Source of the DNA: Hymenopus coronatus | Taxonomy: Eukaryota; Arthropoda; Insecta; Mantodea; Hymenopodidae | Direction: 5' to 3' | Assembly: GCA_030762935.1 (NCBI GenBank) | Contig: CM060897.1 | Location: 116,036,676-116,100,675 of the forward strand | Length of the DNA: 64,000 nucleotides | Shown: in pieces, positions 35,313 through 46,569 of the stretch | How the letters are laid out: each line of letters begins with the position of its first letter | Position numbering within the stretch: the stretch's first letter is position 1 | Made by a program: the position numbers and the translations under genes | Notes under the pieces: model-generated | The model's input: only the letters and a program-made list of their open reading frames with translations | Told to the model about the DNA's origin: nothing | The model's database searches: none

Positions 35313-36526
35313 ACTTACTCTACATGTATTATGTACATAATATATAGAGAAGGTATTGTAATGCACCCAAAAATTCGATACCGAGATTTTACCGTTATCG
35401 GAAATACATGCTTTGGGTCCACCTGAATCCAAAAAAAGCATTTTTAGAAAAATTGTCCGTGTGTGTCTCTCTGTATGTCTCTGTGTGTCGGTGTGTATGT
35501 GTGTAAAAAACCAAACTTGGTATTTAGGTTTAGTATCTTTGAGGGATGCGACACGAAGATTTTGAGAATAATTCCCCCACTTAAAACTTCCTTTTACATG
35601 GAAATGTTGTCGAAAATTTTGATTTTCTCAAAAATGGCTCTAACGATTTTGATTAAAATATCGTATATTAAAGATATTTACCTGACAAATAAAATATGTA
35701 TTTTGAATTTTCTCGAATAGTTCGGAAGACTACTTTATTCTGGATGAATTGTACGGAATTTTGCATAATTGCTAAACCGTAAGAGATAGACAAAAACTAA
35801 CAACACAAAAAATGTAGCTCCATGGCACGACAGCTCACGGGGAGCCTTGGCCTACCGCCCGGCCGCTGCGTCCCCCATCTCGGTCCACTACAGACGTCAT
35901 GGATGGGGTGCAGTATTGGAGGGTGAGACGTGGTCAGCGCCTCGAGCCCCTCCCGGCCGGTTAATGCGGTCCTCACGAATTGGAGCCGCTACTTCTCCAT
36001 CAAGTAGCTCCTCAATTGGCCCCCCAGGGACCTCACGAGGCTGAGTGCACCCCGGTCCAGGTCTCCCAGCGGGGGAAAAATCCCCACGCCGGTACTGGGG
36101 ATCGAACCCAGGTCTCCCGCTTGGTAGGCAGCTGCGCTACCACCGAGGTAAGGAGACGACCACACAAAAAATGTAGAGCATGTTAATACACACAATTTGT
36201 GTTGTATACATTTTTTCGTGGAGTTGATCGTTTTTAAGATATTCCTTGTTTTTGGTTTCAGCTTTAAAGAACTACTTTTCTTATACAGGAATTTGTCAAC
36301 TCGTTTCCATACAAACAAAGGAACCTCAGTCACATAGCAACCAGCTTTTGACTATCACTTTAACCTATGGTACGCCCTTATTTTGGTTCTACCTACAAGG
36401 CAGCAAATAATAAGAATATATCTGCTAATTTTTCCTAATTAGCATGAAGTAAATAGAGGCATAAGTTTTTTAACGATAATTTGTTGCAGAGATGCTGAGA
36501 AAGTGATGTGAATGGAACACATCAGA
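35313..36526 (-). repeat. XR1, full length, reverse, inside the Tc1-type fossil and itself hit by a SINE
   Basis: Starts ACTTACTCTACATG after T6 and ends ACACATCAGA before T5. Without the SINE and its duplicated 15 bases it is 855 long. The transposase frame reads ..ELIGLFF up to the left edge and F-IEGN from the right edge, so the empty site is a T-run in the Phe-Phe codons. Confidence 0.92.
35818..36161 (-). mobile_element. GC-rich tRNA-derived SINE (family S2) with 15-bp target duplication
   Basis: The minus strand starts with a tRNA-like head: CGGTGGTAGCGCAGCTGCCT (A box) and CTGGGTTCGATCCCC (B box). A GC-rich body of about 270 bases follows (GGGGATTTTTCCCCCGC; GGCCAATTGAGGAGCTAC; CGGCCGGGAGGGGC). 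Exactly the same 15 bases, ACACAAAAAATGTAG, flank it at 35803-35817 and 36162-36176. Removing the insert plus one flank gives an unbroken XR1. GC content is far above the surroundings. The perfect duplication suggests a fairly recent insertion. Confidence 0.88.
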
Positions 36527-36795
36527 TTTTTCATAGAAGGGAACTAAATTCGCCATAAATATTGCAATCTCCTAACAGATCATCTTCCACGGAGGCTAGA
36601 AGAGCTTCCTCTGCAGGCGGAGGAACTTGTGTTACCAACGTGATGGCTTTCTTGCTCTCAGTCCACGAATTACTACTGCTTTTCTGCTCGGATTATTTCC
36701 AAATCGTTGGATAAGACGAAGAGAGCCTGTACCTTAGCCGCTCGTTCACCATATTTGACTACTTTAGACTTTTTTCTGAATTTTAACCTAATATT
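36527..36795 (+). pseudogene. Tc1/mariner-type transposase fossil, second part
   Basis: IEGN, stop, then IRHKYCNLLTDHL and PRRLEELPLQAEEL, followed in another frame by CYQRDGF, LFPNRWIRRREPVP and PYLTTLDFFL. The QRDG block holds the second catalytic Asp and the LTTLDFFL block (family: SPDLTPLDFFLWG) the third, though the DLTP Asp is Tyr. It pairs with 34750-35312 as one broken gene of about 340 codons. Confidence 0.75.
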
Positions 36796-37327
36796 TGAGA
36801 GTCAGTTTTCGTCTACTTAGAATCCGCAGAAGCAGTGTATCGCTTTTGTTTTACCACAGTTTTTGCTGCTACAGGTTTTACTAGTGTCAGTGTGTAAAAG
36901 TTTCAAAATAGTATTTCTCGTAAACTACTTGTACTACTAGAATCCTGTACAGAAACCATTGACATTATAATTTACTCTACGTTTATTTTCTTGATGATAG
37001 TAGACACTGTACCATTTAAAAGATGTATACCTATTTATTTCACAAAATACACTTTCTACTATATAAAAATCGTTTCCTTTTTCGAAATATTTGCTGTGCA
37101 AGTTTTAGGTGATTGACTATATATTTATTAGATGCAATACTTACTTGGCACTATATAGCCTACTCATAACACACACACACACACACATATACACATAAAT
37201 TCGCGCGCCAGTGCGCATGTTCACATTTATTTGGGCACTGAACCGTATTGGCAGGTAGGTAAAAGCTTTTGTTTGTATGTTTTTTTTTTTTTGAGAAAAT
37301 AATATGAATGAAACACATTCGATTTCT
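36796..37327. other. Unique sequence with short CA run and T-run
   Basis: ACACACAC at 37169-37186 and T12 at about 37280. No gene recognised. The C-terminal end of the transposase fossil may extend a little into it. Confidence 0.4.
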
Positions 37328-38040
37328 ACTTTCTATACTTAGTACATAGTACATAGATGGAGAAGTTATGCACTACACCCAAAAATTCGATAACTAGATT
37401 TCACCGGAAATACACGATTTAGAGCATCTTGTATACAAATAAAGTATATTTCAGAAATAGATCATGTAAGGGCGTGTGTCTATTAAGACGATAAATCGAG
37501 CGAAAAGTTGGTATCTAAGTTTGCTGTCTTCCAAGGATGCGACATGAAGATTATGTGGAAAATACTCCCACCTCAAATTACCTTTTACATGGAAAAAGTT
37601 TCGAAATTTCTGATTTTCTGGAAAATGGCTCTAACGATTTTGATTAACATACCGAATACTCAAGATAAATTACATGAAAAATAAAATGCATGTCTTCATT
37701 CTGGATGACCTTTGCAACACTGATAAACATAATAGACAAAAGCATACTACACAAAAACTACAGATTTCGTTAATATACACTATTTATGAAATACATTTTT
37801 CCGAGAAATTCCTTTTTATTGATTTTACCTTTAAAATACTAAAATTTGCTCATACGGGAATACTTATGTCAACTCCTGCTCCCGCGAATTTCAATCACTT
37901 ATCAACCTGCATTTAAAAGATTTGACTGTCTCTACAGTGAGGTATATTCCCTTATTTCCTTTCTACTATCAAGGGCTTAAGTAGTAAGACCATTTCTGTT
38001 AATGTTTATCTCGATTAACATGCAGTAAGTGGAGAAATAC
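37328..38040 (-). repeat. XR1, reverse, head worn
   Basis: Hairpin end ACTTTCTATACTTAG to a head region ending GCAGTAAGTGGAGAAA. The GT tract is very short. Confidence 0.8.
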
Positions 38041-38046
38041 ATTTTT

Positions 38047-38812
38047 ACATTCTCTACATATACTATATACATAGAGAAGGTATTGTATTGAAACCTAAAA
38101 TTCGATACTGAAATTACACCGGAGATACATGTTTTGAGGTCCCGTAAACAAAACATTTTAGAAATAAGATCCGTGTGTATTTGGGGGGGGGCAGCATAGC
38201 CAAAAAAGGCACTTAAAAACCAAACTTGGTACTTAAGTCGAGCATCTTCCAAGGATGCGACACTTAAGACTTTTAGAAAATCCCCCACCCCAAACAATCC
38301 TTTATATGGAACATTTATCGAAAATTCTCATTTTTCAAAAATGGCTCTAGCGATTTTGATTAAAATCTCTTATGATTAAAATATTTACATGACAAATAAA
38401 GTGTATATCTTGAATTTCCTGGGAAGAGCCTTTGATTGTATATCTCTTTGAAACACTTTATATATTGTATACATTTTTTCATGGAGTTGGCCGTTTTCGA
38501 AATATTCCTTGTTATTGATTTTTGTTATAAAACACTTATACTTACCTCATTCGGGAACTTGTCAACTCCTGACCACGCAAAGCAACGGATTTCAATCCCA
38601 TAGCAACCAAATTTTAAAACATTCGACTGTCGGTTTAGTCTAACGTATTTCCTAATTTCCTTCTACTTAAAAGGAACTAAGGAATAATACCGTTTCTGCT
38701 ATTGCTTATCTCGATTAGAATGCGGTAGATAGAATCATTAAGACTAATTTGTTACAGAGATGTAGAACATGAAAATGTCACGTGAATGGTACACATCAGC
38801 ATTTTCAAAAAT
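38047..38812 (-). repeat. XR1, reverse, running into the head minisatellite
   Basis: Starts ACATTCTCTACATATAC. Its G8 run at 38183-38190 replaces the GT tract. Its head (38743-38812) is the first unit of the following array. Confidence 0.82.
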
Positions 38813-39505
38813 AATTTGTTACAGCGACGTGCAGAAACTCAGCTGACTGGAACATTTCAGATTGTTGAAGAATAATTTGTTACAGAGATGTAGAACGTGA
38901 GAAAGTCACGTGAAAAGTGTACATCAGATTTTTCAAGAATAATTTGTTACAGAGATGTAGAACGTAAGAAAATCACGTGAATGATGTACATCAGATTTTT
39001 CAAGAATAATTTGTTACAGAGACGTCATCTAAATGGAACATTTCAATTTTTCAAGAATAATTTGTTACAGAGACATCATCTGAATGCAACATTTCAGATT
39101 TTTCAAGAATAGTTTGTTACAGAGATGTAGAACGTGAGAAAGTCACGTGAATGGTACACATTAGATTTTTCAAGAATAATTTGTTACAGAGACGTCATCT
39201 AAATGGAATATTTCAATTTTTCAAGAATAATTTGTTACAGAGACGTCATCTAAATGGAATATTTCAATTTTTCAAGAATAATTTGTTACAGAGACGTGTA
39301 GAAACTCATTTGAATGGAACATTTCAATTTTTCAAGTATAATTTGTTACAGAGACGTCATCTAAATGGAACATTTAAATTTTTCAAGAGTAATTTGTTAC
39401 AGAGACGTGAAGAAACTCATCTGAATGAAACGTTTAAGATTTTTCAAGAATAATTTGTTATAGAGATGTGGAGAAACTTATCTGAATGGAACACATCCGA
39501 TTTTG
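38743..39505 (+). repeat. Minisatellite of 13 XR1-head units
   Basis: Units begin AATAATTTGTTACAGAG, near 38743, 38813, 38873, 38938, 39004, 39055, 39107, 39174, 39225, 39276, 39336, 39387 and 39448. Lengths fall into about 51, 60 and 66 bases, depending on how much of the middle (GTAGAACGTGAGAAAGTCACG) is present. Each ends with a form of AACACATCAGATTTTTCAAG, the reverse XR1 head. Unit lengths divisible by 3 keep a spurious frame open at 39151-39453 (repeats of FFKNNLLQRR). Confidence 0.92.
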
Positions 39506-40522
39506 AATATTTCAAGCCTTATAGAAACCGGTACAAGGATGGTCTTCATCCTCAAGCACAGCTTATAAAGGCATGAAGTCTGTTGTAACTTGTTTTTAAG
39601 CTGACCTTTTACCGCCAGTAACAAAAGTGTGTTCCCAAATGGCAGCGAGTGAAAACTTTTGGTGTAGCTGGGGGCCCTTGCTGGCAGCGGAGCGCAGCCT
39701 GGAAGGGGGAAAGAAGAGCGAAAGATTTATCGCGTCAACAACTTAGCAACTTCTTCACACTCTATGCCAACGTTCGGAGGCCACTGTAGGTCTTGTATCA
39801 TGGAAGGGAACAAAAAATGGGTTATAAAGTGTTGCAGCAGAAAACCAGAGGAAAATAAAACTGCTTTGAAACGTTAAAAACCCGTAAATTATGAAGACGT
39901 CTTGCACTCTTGCTGGTATCCCCCGTGGCAAAAGACATACAGGTCTTCCCAGAATTGCTTGTTTTCCTAGGCACATTAAACGAAACCTTGCAGAGAAAAA
40001 TATTGCGGATTAGGGATTGTTCGTTTCACTTTAAGGGCAGTATTCGGGCTGCTAACCTTTTAAAGTGATTTGTCTTTTCTTTTTTTTTTTTGTGAGGTTG
40101 CTGCTACTCTCTGAATATCACAACACATACACATTCAGAGTTCAAGGCAATTCATACGTTTAAGGGGAGTTGAAATGCCCCAGCTTGCCTATAAAAGTAT
40201 GACCCATTATCTCAGCAACTAAGTTAATCAAGGAGGTATATTCAGCAATACCTTTAGTGTTGATTGATGAAAAATAGAATACCACTGTTGGTTAGAAGGA
40301 AGAGTAAGCTTTTTTAATAAAACTCTTAAAATTGTATTGAAAAACCACGATTTTTAAATTTTAGAACAATATCTAATCCATCATTAAACTTTTTCACACA
40401 TTTATGTGTAAATATGTGGTAAAATGTAAGATTTTAATGTCAATTAGTTTCTCAGATAATAGGGCAGTTGTATAGACAATTTTTTTCAGAAGTTCCTTTC
40501 AAACATAATATTTAAAATAAAA
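39506..40522. other. Unique sequence, partly GC-richer
   Basis: 39640-40010 is less AT-rich and has short open frames on both strands, but no protein I recognise. Confidence 0.4.
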
Positions 40523-41380
40523 TCTGATGTGTTCCATGCACCTGACTTTCTCTACATCCTTGCAACAAATTGTAGTTAAAAAGCTTATGCTTCTACTTAC
40601 TTCATGCTAATTATCCTAGTTTTATTACTTGCTTCCTTGTAAGTAGAAGCGAAATGAGGGAGTACCATTGGTTAAAATTATAGCCAAAAGCTGGTTGCTA
40701 TGTAACTGAAGTTCCTTTGTATGGACAAAAGTTAACAAATTCCTGTATAAGAAAAGTATGTTTTTCAAAGCAGAAATGGAAAACAAGGAATATCTTAAAA
40801 ATGATCAACTCCACGAAAAAATGTATATGACATAAATTGTGTTTTTTATCGTGAGCTACATTTTCTGTGTAGTAAGTTTTTGTCCATCTTTTACGGTTTA
40901 GCAGTTATGCACAAATTTATCCAGAATAAAGTAGTCTTTAGCGGCTATTCCCAGAAAATACAAGAGATATACATTTTATTTGTCAGGGAAGTATCTTTAA
41001 TTTCCAATATGTTATTCAAAATCGTTAGAGCCATTTTTAAGAAAATCAAAATTTTCAAAAATTTTTCCATGTAAAAGGTAGTTTGGGATGGGGGGGACTT
41101 TCTTGAAAATCTTCGTGTCGAATCCTTGGAAGATACCAACTTAACTACCAAGTTTGGGCTTTAACGCTCTTTTCGTTTTTGAGCTATGCTGCCCACAGAC
41201 ACATACACATGCACACAGACAGACAGACAGACAGACACACGGACATTTTTCTAGAAATTCTTTTTTTTATATTCAGGGATTCTCGAAGCATGTATTTCCT
41301 GTGAAATTTCGGTATCGAATTTTTGGGTGCAATGCAATACCTTCTCCATACACTATGTAGATAGTTCGTATATAGAAAGT
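40523..41380 (+). repeat. XR1, full length, forward
   Basis: 858 bases, TCTGATGTGTTCC to ATATAGAAAGT. A CAGA run (41215-41237) sits in the CA tract. Joined through exactly A5 to the next head at 41386. Confidence 0.9.
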
Positions 41381-41385
41381 AAAAA

Positions 41386-41690
41386 TCTGATTTTTCCATT
41401 CACATGACTTTCTCTACATCCCTACAGCAAATTATAGTTAAAAATGTTACTTCTATTTACTTCATGCTAATCGAGAAAAAATTACCAGAAATCGTCTTAT
41501 TGCTAGTTTCCATGTAAGTAGCAGTGAAATAAGGGAGTACCATAGGTTAAGGTGATAGTCAAAAGCTGATTGCTATGAGACTGACGTTCCTTTGTTTATA
41601 TGGACAGGATTGACAAATCCCTGTATGAGTAAAAGTTTTACAAAGTTGAAAACAAAAAGAAAAGGGATATCTCAAAACGACCCACTCCAC
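41386..41690 (+). repeat. XR1 head third, forward
   Basis: TCTGATTTTTCCATTCACAT to CCCACTCCACG. It ends at the A-run before the next head. Confidence 0.85.
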
Positions 41691-41699
41691 GAAAAAAAA

Positions 41700-42968
41700 T
41701 CTGATGTGTTCCATTCACATGACTTTCTCTACTTCTGTGTAAAAAAGTATTGTTAATAAGCTTATTCTTCTATTTGCTTCATCCTAATGAGAAAAAATTA
41801 GCAGAAATGGTCTCATTACTTGATTCCTTATAAGTAGAAGCGAAATATGGCTGTATCATACATTAAAGTGAAGTCAAAAGCTGGTTACTAGATGACTGTT
41901 GGTATTTACACGAGTTGACAAATTCCTGTATGAGAAAAGTACACATTTTTTAAACTTGAAACCAAAACAAGGAATATCTCAAAACCGATCAACTCCTTGA
42001 AAAAAAAAATGTATATAGCATAAATTGTGTGTTTTAATGTGCTCTACATTTTTTGTGGGATAAATTTTTGTCCATCCCTTACGGTTTAGCAGTTATGCAA
42101 CATTTCGTAAAATTCATCCAGAATAAAGTGGTCTTCAGAGGCTATTCCCAGAAAATTCAAGATATACATATTATTTGTCAAGTAAATATCTTAAACACAC
42201 GATATTATAATCAAAATCGTTAGGGCCATTTAAATTTAGAAAAATGTTTCATGTAAAGGGTAGTTGGGGGGGAGGGGATTGTATAGAAAATCTTCGTATT
42301 GTATGCTTGGAAGATACCAAACTTGGTATTTAAATTTGATATTTTCCAAAAATGGGACATGAAGATTTCTAAAAAATACCCATAGTCCAAACTAGCCTTT
42401 ATATGGAAAAAAAATCGAAAAATTTTATTTTCTCAAAAATGGCTGTAAAATGTTGAGTAAAATCTATAATATTTCAGATATTTATCAGCCAAATAAAATG
42501 TATATCTTGAATATTCTAGGAATAGCCTCTAAAGGCCTCTTTATTCTGGAATTGTTTTATTCAATTTTGCATAACTGGTAAACCGTAGGAGATAGACAAA
42601 AGTTTACACCACAAAAAATGTAGATCTCGATAAAACACTCAATTTATGTCATATACAATATTTTTGGGGAATTAATCGTTTTTGAGATTTTTTTTCGTTA
42701 TTGGTTTCAGCTTTAAAAAAGCATACTTTTCTCATGCGTGACTTTGTTAACTCCTGTCCATACAAACAAAGGAGCTTCAGACGCAATGCAACCAGTATTG
42801 ACAATCGCTTTAACTTATGATACCCTCTTATTTCGCTTCTACTTACAAGGAAGTAAGTTATAAGACTATTTCTGCTAATTTTTCTCAATTAGCATGAAGC
42901 AAATAGAAGCATAAACTTTTTAACAGTAATTTTGTGCAGAGAAAGTCATCAGAATGGAACATATGAGA
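41700..42968. repeat. Inverted repeat: XR1 head half (forward) fused to XR1 head half (reverse)
   Basis: 41700-42318 is XR1 from head to GGAAGATAC. From there the sequence reads ACCAAACTTGGTATTTAAATT and continues as reverse XR1 to a head ending ATATGAGA at 42968. The switch falls on the internal palindrome, leaving out both tails. The two arms of about 620 bases diverge clearly by eye, so they are different copies or an old event. Confidence 0.85.
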
Positions 42969-42975
42969 CTTTTTT

Positions 42976-43849
42976 ATTTTCTCTACATGTACTATGTACA
43001 TAGTGTATAGAGAAGATATTGTGTTCTACTCAAAAATTTGATACCGAGGTTTCACCGGAAATACATGTTTTGGGTCTCCCTGAATAAAAAAAAAAAAGTA
43101 TTTTCAGAAAAAGGTCCGTGTGTGTGCCTGTGTGTGCCTGTGTGTCTGTGGACAGCATAGCTCAAAAACTAAAACACCGTTGGATACCAAATTTGGTATT
43201 TAAGTTTGGTATCTTCTAAGGATACGACTTGAAGATATTCAAGAAAATACCCCCATTCCCAACAACCCTTTATATGGAACTTTTTTCGAAAATTAAATAT
43301 TCTTAAAAATGGCTGTAACAATTTTGATTAAAAGATAGTATATTACAGATATTTATCTGACAAATGAAATATATATCTTGAATTTTCTGGGAATAGCCTT
43401 TGAAGACTACTTTATTGTGGATGAATTTTATGGAAAAATTGCTTAACTGCTCAACCGTAAGTGATGGACAAAACTAACCACACAAAAAGTGCAGAGCACG
43501 TTAAAACACGCAATTTATGTAATATAAACTTTTTTCGTGGAGTTGATCGTTTTTTAGATATTCCTTGTTTTTGGTTTCAGCTTTGAAAAACTTATATTTT
43601 TCTCATACAGGAATTTATCAACTGCTGTCTATAAACACAAAGGAACTGCATTCACATAGCAACCAGCTTTTGACTATCACTTTAACCTATGGGACTCCCT
43701 TATTTGGCTTCTACTTACAAGGAAGCAAGTAATAAGAACATTTCTGCTTATTTTTTCTCGATTAGCATGAAGCAAATAGAAGAATAAGCTTTTTAAGAAT
43801 AATGTATTACAGAGATGTAGAGAAAGTCATGTAAATGAAACACATCAGA
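42976..43849 (-). repeat. XR1, full length, reverse
   Basis: 874 bases, ATTTTCTCTACATG with hairpin ACTATGTACATAGTG, to AACACATCAGA. T-runs on both sides. Confidence 0.9.
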
Positions 43850-44079
43850 TTTTTACTTATAGTTTTAGCTATACATTTTCAAATGGAAAGTTTTTATTCG
43901 CTTTATTTATGTATTTATATAGTTGAGTGCATGCTAAGGGAATCGAAGTGCAACCTAATCACAAAGCTACCAGATCTTTAAGCTTAAATGCATGATTTAT
44001 TTTCTTACATACACCGGTTTTCCTCTAATTCGCAAAGCGGTATTTATAACCCGGCGATAACTGAAGCGATTTGATCGTT
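43850..44079. other. Unique sequence
   Basis: Nothing recognised. Confidence 0.4.
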
Positions 44080-44240
44080 AGTGCGATACGTAATGGACTG
44101 GCCTTCCATTCAAGGCCGAACATCTGGAGTTCGAGTCCTAGCGACTGCCGTCAATGTGCATGTGGTAAAGGACGGGGAGGGCCCAGGTAAAAAGAACAAG
44201 TATAATGGCACGCTTGGATGCTGATGGGCTTACATTTGAT
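44080..44240 (+). mobile_element. tRNA-like SINE
   Basis: GTTAGTGCGATACGTAATGG (A-box side) and TCTGGAGTTCGAGTCCTAGC (B box) at tRNA-like spacing, then a GC-richer tail with GTAAAGGACGGGGAGGG. No 3' tail or target duplication identified. Confidence 0.5.
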
Positions 44241-44524
44241 TGCAATTGCATTGATTTTTCTCTTTGGTATTAAAAACACTATAGCTTTATTGTTAGTAAT
44301 TTTACAATATAAAACAGCTATATAACTAGCCTAATTTTATTGCTGAAGGTTACTGTAATATGAAATTAGAACAAAAATCCACTAGAATTACTACAAGGTT
44401 TGAGTAATCATTTTTGTTGCATATGTGCAACACCATTAAACATTTGACTTTTGATTTAGTCCAATGTAGTTTCTTAATTCAAAGAAATATGTGATGAGAC
44501 TGTATCTTTTAATATTCCCGGTTC

Positions 44525-44640
44525 CCGTGGCCGTGCTTGCTTAAGGGCCTAAATTTAGTGTTTTGTGGTGCAAAGGATCATGGGTTCAAGTCCTTCCTTG
44601 GACATGGGTGTTTTTTGTGTTTGTTATTGTGTGTATGTAT
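44525..44640 (+). mobile_element. tRNA-like SINE
   Basis: CCGTGGCCGTGCTTGCTTAAG, then GGATCATGGGTTCAAGTCCTT (B box), followed by a GT-rich stretch. The A box is weak and the element's 3' end unclear. Confidence 0.5.
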
Positions 44641-44939
44641 GTATATTTGGAATCAGAAAAACAAACGGTAAATCAAATAGGTTAAACAAAGGAAATGTAG
44701 GGAAACTGGAAAAAGAGGGAAAAGGAACACAAAATACGTGTTTTATTTGGATGAGCATGGAGTAAGTAGAAGAATAACTTCAGCAACTTGTACTCAAGTT
44801 GCATTTACAGTTATCTACAGAATCATGTCAAGTTAAATTTATGCTAATGAACATAGGTTTGAGTACCGCTTAGGCACTACATCCGCACATCACCCTGGCT
44901 ATTAGTCCTTTAATTTGTGCCACGTATTCCATCCCAATC

Positions 44940-45225
44940 TATTCCATTCTCTCTCTCGCTCTATCTCTTTTTCTTCGTTCCTATGCATTTTTCTTTTGCA
45001 CTTCCCAAATATTGACATATATCTTTAATTCTTCTCTTTCCATCGACATTCAACATTTTCATTGCTACCTTCTTTACTGGGTGCTATTCTGTTTGTATTT
45101 CCAAATTCCTTTACTCCGATTTCTTATCTCTTTACATTCTATTAAACAATGAGCAGTATTTTCTTTCTCCCCGCATAAAATACAACGTTCTAGTTCACTG
45201 GCTCTCATCCCTTTCAAACGTACTG
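44940..45225 (-). pseudogene. LINE fossil, C-terminal knuckle (family L-B)
   Basis: The minus strand reads RCILCGEKENTAHCLIECKE at about 45120-45185, a good CxxC...HxxxxC knuckle, then IRNRSKGIWK before a stop. Preceding DNA (AGTGAACTAGAACG) matches the + strand copy at 16650. Confidence 0.75.
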
Positions 45226-45589
45226 CTGCTGTCCACATTCACACTAATCCTTCGCTCACCTTGCCGACGAAAAAATGCAGTTGTTTGGGGAGGTCACTGG
45301 TGTAGCATGGCACGGTGTAGAGCGGTCAGAGAAGCCTGGAATATAGTGCACCGCAGTCTGACTATGAAATCATCAGCACAGCGTATGTAAACAGAAATAA
45401 ACTAAAAAATCCACAACGGGTTAAACTTGCTGTTTTCTTTATTACTAATGAGTACTAATTTTCTACTTTGTGAGAGTAGATATGCATTTTGATTTGTTTC
45501 GAACCCATATACTGTAAGAGACTCAACTGTTGCATTCCAGTACAGGGCCTACACCGGGAATGAAGACGTAATATCACTTTCACTCGTGG
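45226..45589. other. Sequence separating two parts of an L-B LINE fossil
   Basis: In the copy at 16480-16690 the flanking LINE pieces are adjacent, but here about 360 bases lie between them. This implies an insertion of unknown type or two LINE fragments side by side. Confidence 0.4.
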
Positions 45590-45800
45590 CCATCCGCATT
45601 CATTCTTCAAACAAGATCCCTCTCGTTATCATTGTTTCTTTTCTACGGCAAAAACAAAGCGGCTTTTTATTTTCTAGTTCACTCTATATTTCCTATTTAT
45701 CTATGTATTCTATTCTATTTCTGACTAATTTCCAGAATCCTTTTTCATTTCTTTTAACCTTCCTCCATGATTAATTTCGTCAAGATTTCCTCTTTCTGCC
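45590..45800 (-). pseudogene. LINE fossil, segment before the knuckle (family L-B)
   Basis: GTGAACTAGAAAATAAAAAG and neighbouring sequence on the minus strand correspond to 16480-16640. No intact frame. Confidence 0.55.
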
Positions 45801-46464
45801 CACAGCACAATAATTTGTGGCAAAATAGGTTGAGAAAGTCATGGGAATGAATTTCAATTGTTTGATCGGATTTTTACTTTATTGAATGCTCAAAAATATT
45901 ATTTAAGACATTATTCAGATTGATTAGGAGTATGAATCATAATTTTATGTGGATTTCTACGTTTTAGGAGAGAGCTTGTTACGGTAAATCTCATTAAGGC
46001 AGCTTTTGCAACCAGTTTCAGCTTGACCTAGTTTACTTTGTCACGGTGACGAACCAGTGGTTTTCTAGAAATTAGTGGAGGTTCGCTATATGTGAAATGG
46101 AAGTGGCAGTAATTTACTTTTTCTAGCACCAACAACGTATGCAAATGTGTTGCACGCAGCTGTTTCATTAGTTTATAAAATACTTCCTCTACGGTGACAG
46201 TTGAGGATTTCAGTCTCCCCCAACTACCCATTTGCATTATCTAATTCCGCTGTTAGCTTCTCAAGCCCTTGGCACTGACATAGTTTCTAAAGAACCACGT
46301 ACAGCAACTCACAGAGCTTTGTAGCTCTCCATTGTCTCTTACTTGTAAATAACCCAGCTGATTTAAATAGATGAAAACTAGAGTTTTAGTTCCTGATTCA
46401 CATTTTTCAACTCGAGCATGTAAAGAGTTTATTATAAATGTGGGTTATTAAACTGTGTTACCAC
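45801..46464. other. Unique sequence
   Basis: A GAGAAAGTCATGGGAATG scrap near 45830 is a worn XR1 head. Nothing else recognised. Confidence 0.4.
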
Positions 46465-46467
46465 TAC

Positions 46468-46566
46468 ATTCTCTAGCACCTATTCTCTATTCTCTATTCC
46501 ACCCATATATTCGATACCGAGATTTCACCGCAAATACATGTGTAGAGAACCACTGAATCCAAAAGT
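46468..46566 (-). repeat. XR1 tail fragment, reverse
   Basis: ACATTCTCTAGCACC, then CTATTCTCTATTCCACCC (hairpin replaced by CTATTCT units), GATACCGAGATTTCACCG and a CTGAATCCAAAA end. Confidence 0.7.
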
Positions 46567-46569
46567 TGT

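Noticed and set aside
35818..36161. Functional tRNA gene on the minus strand
   Set aside because: Good A and B boxes, but a long GC-rich body follows and a 15-base target duplication brackets the whole, so it is a SINE.
39151..39453. 100-codon repetitive frame with FFKNNLLQRR units
   Set aside because: Produced by minisatellite units whose lengths are multiples of three; no independent sign of coding.
38743..39505. CRISPR-like array
   Set aside because: The units are contiguous with no unique spacers and derive from the XR1 head; this is animal DNA.
44080..44640. tRNA genes
   Set aside because: B-box-like sequences are present but no complete acceptor and anticodon stems could be paired.
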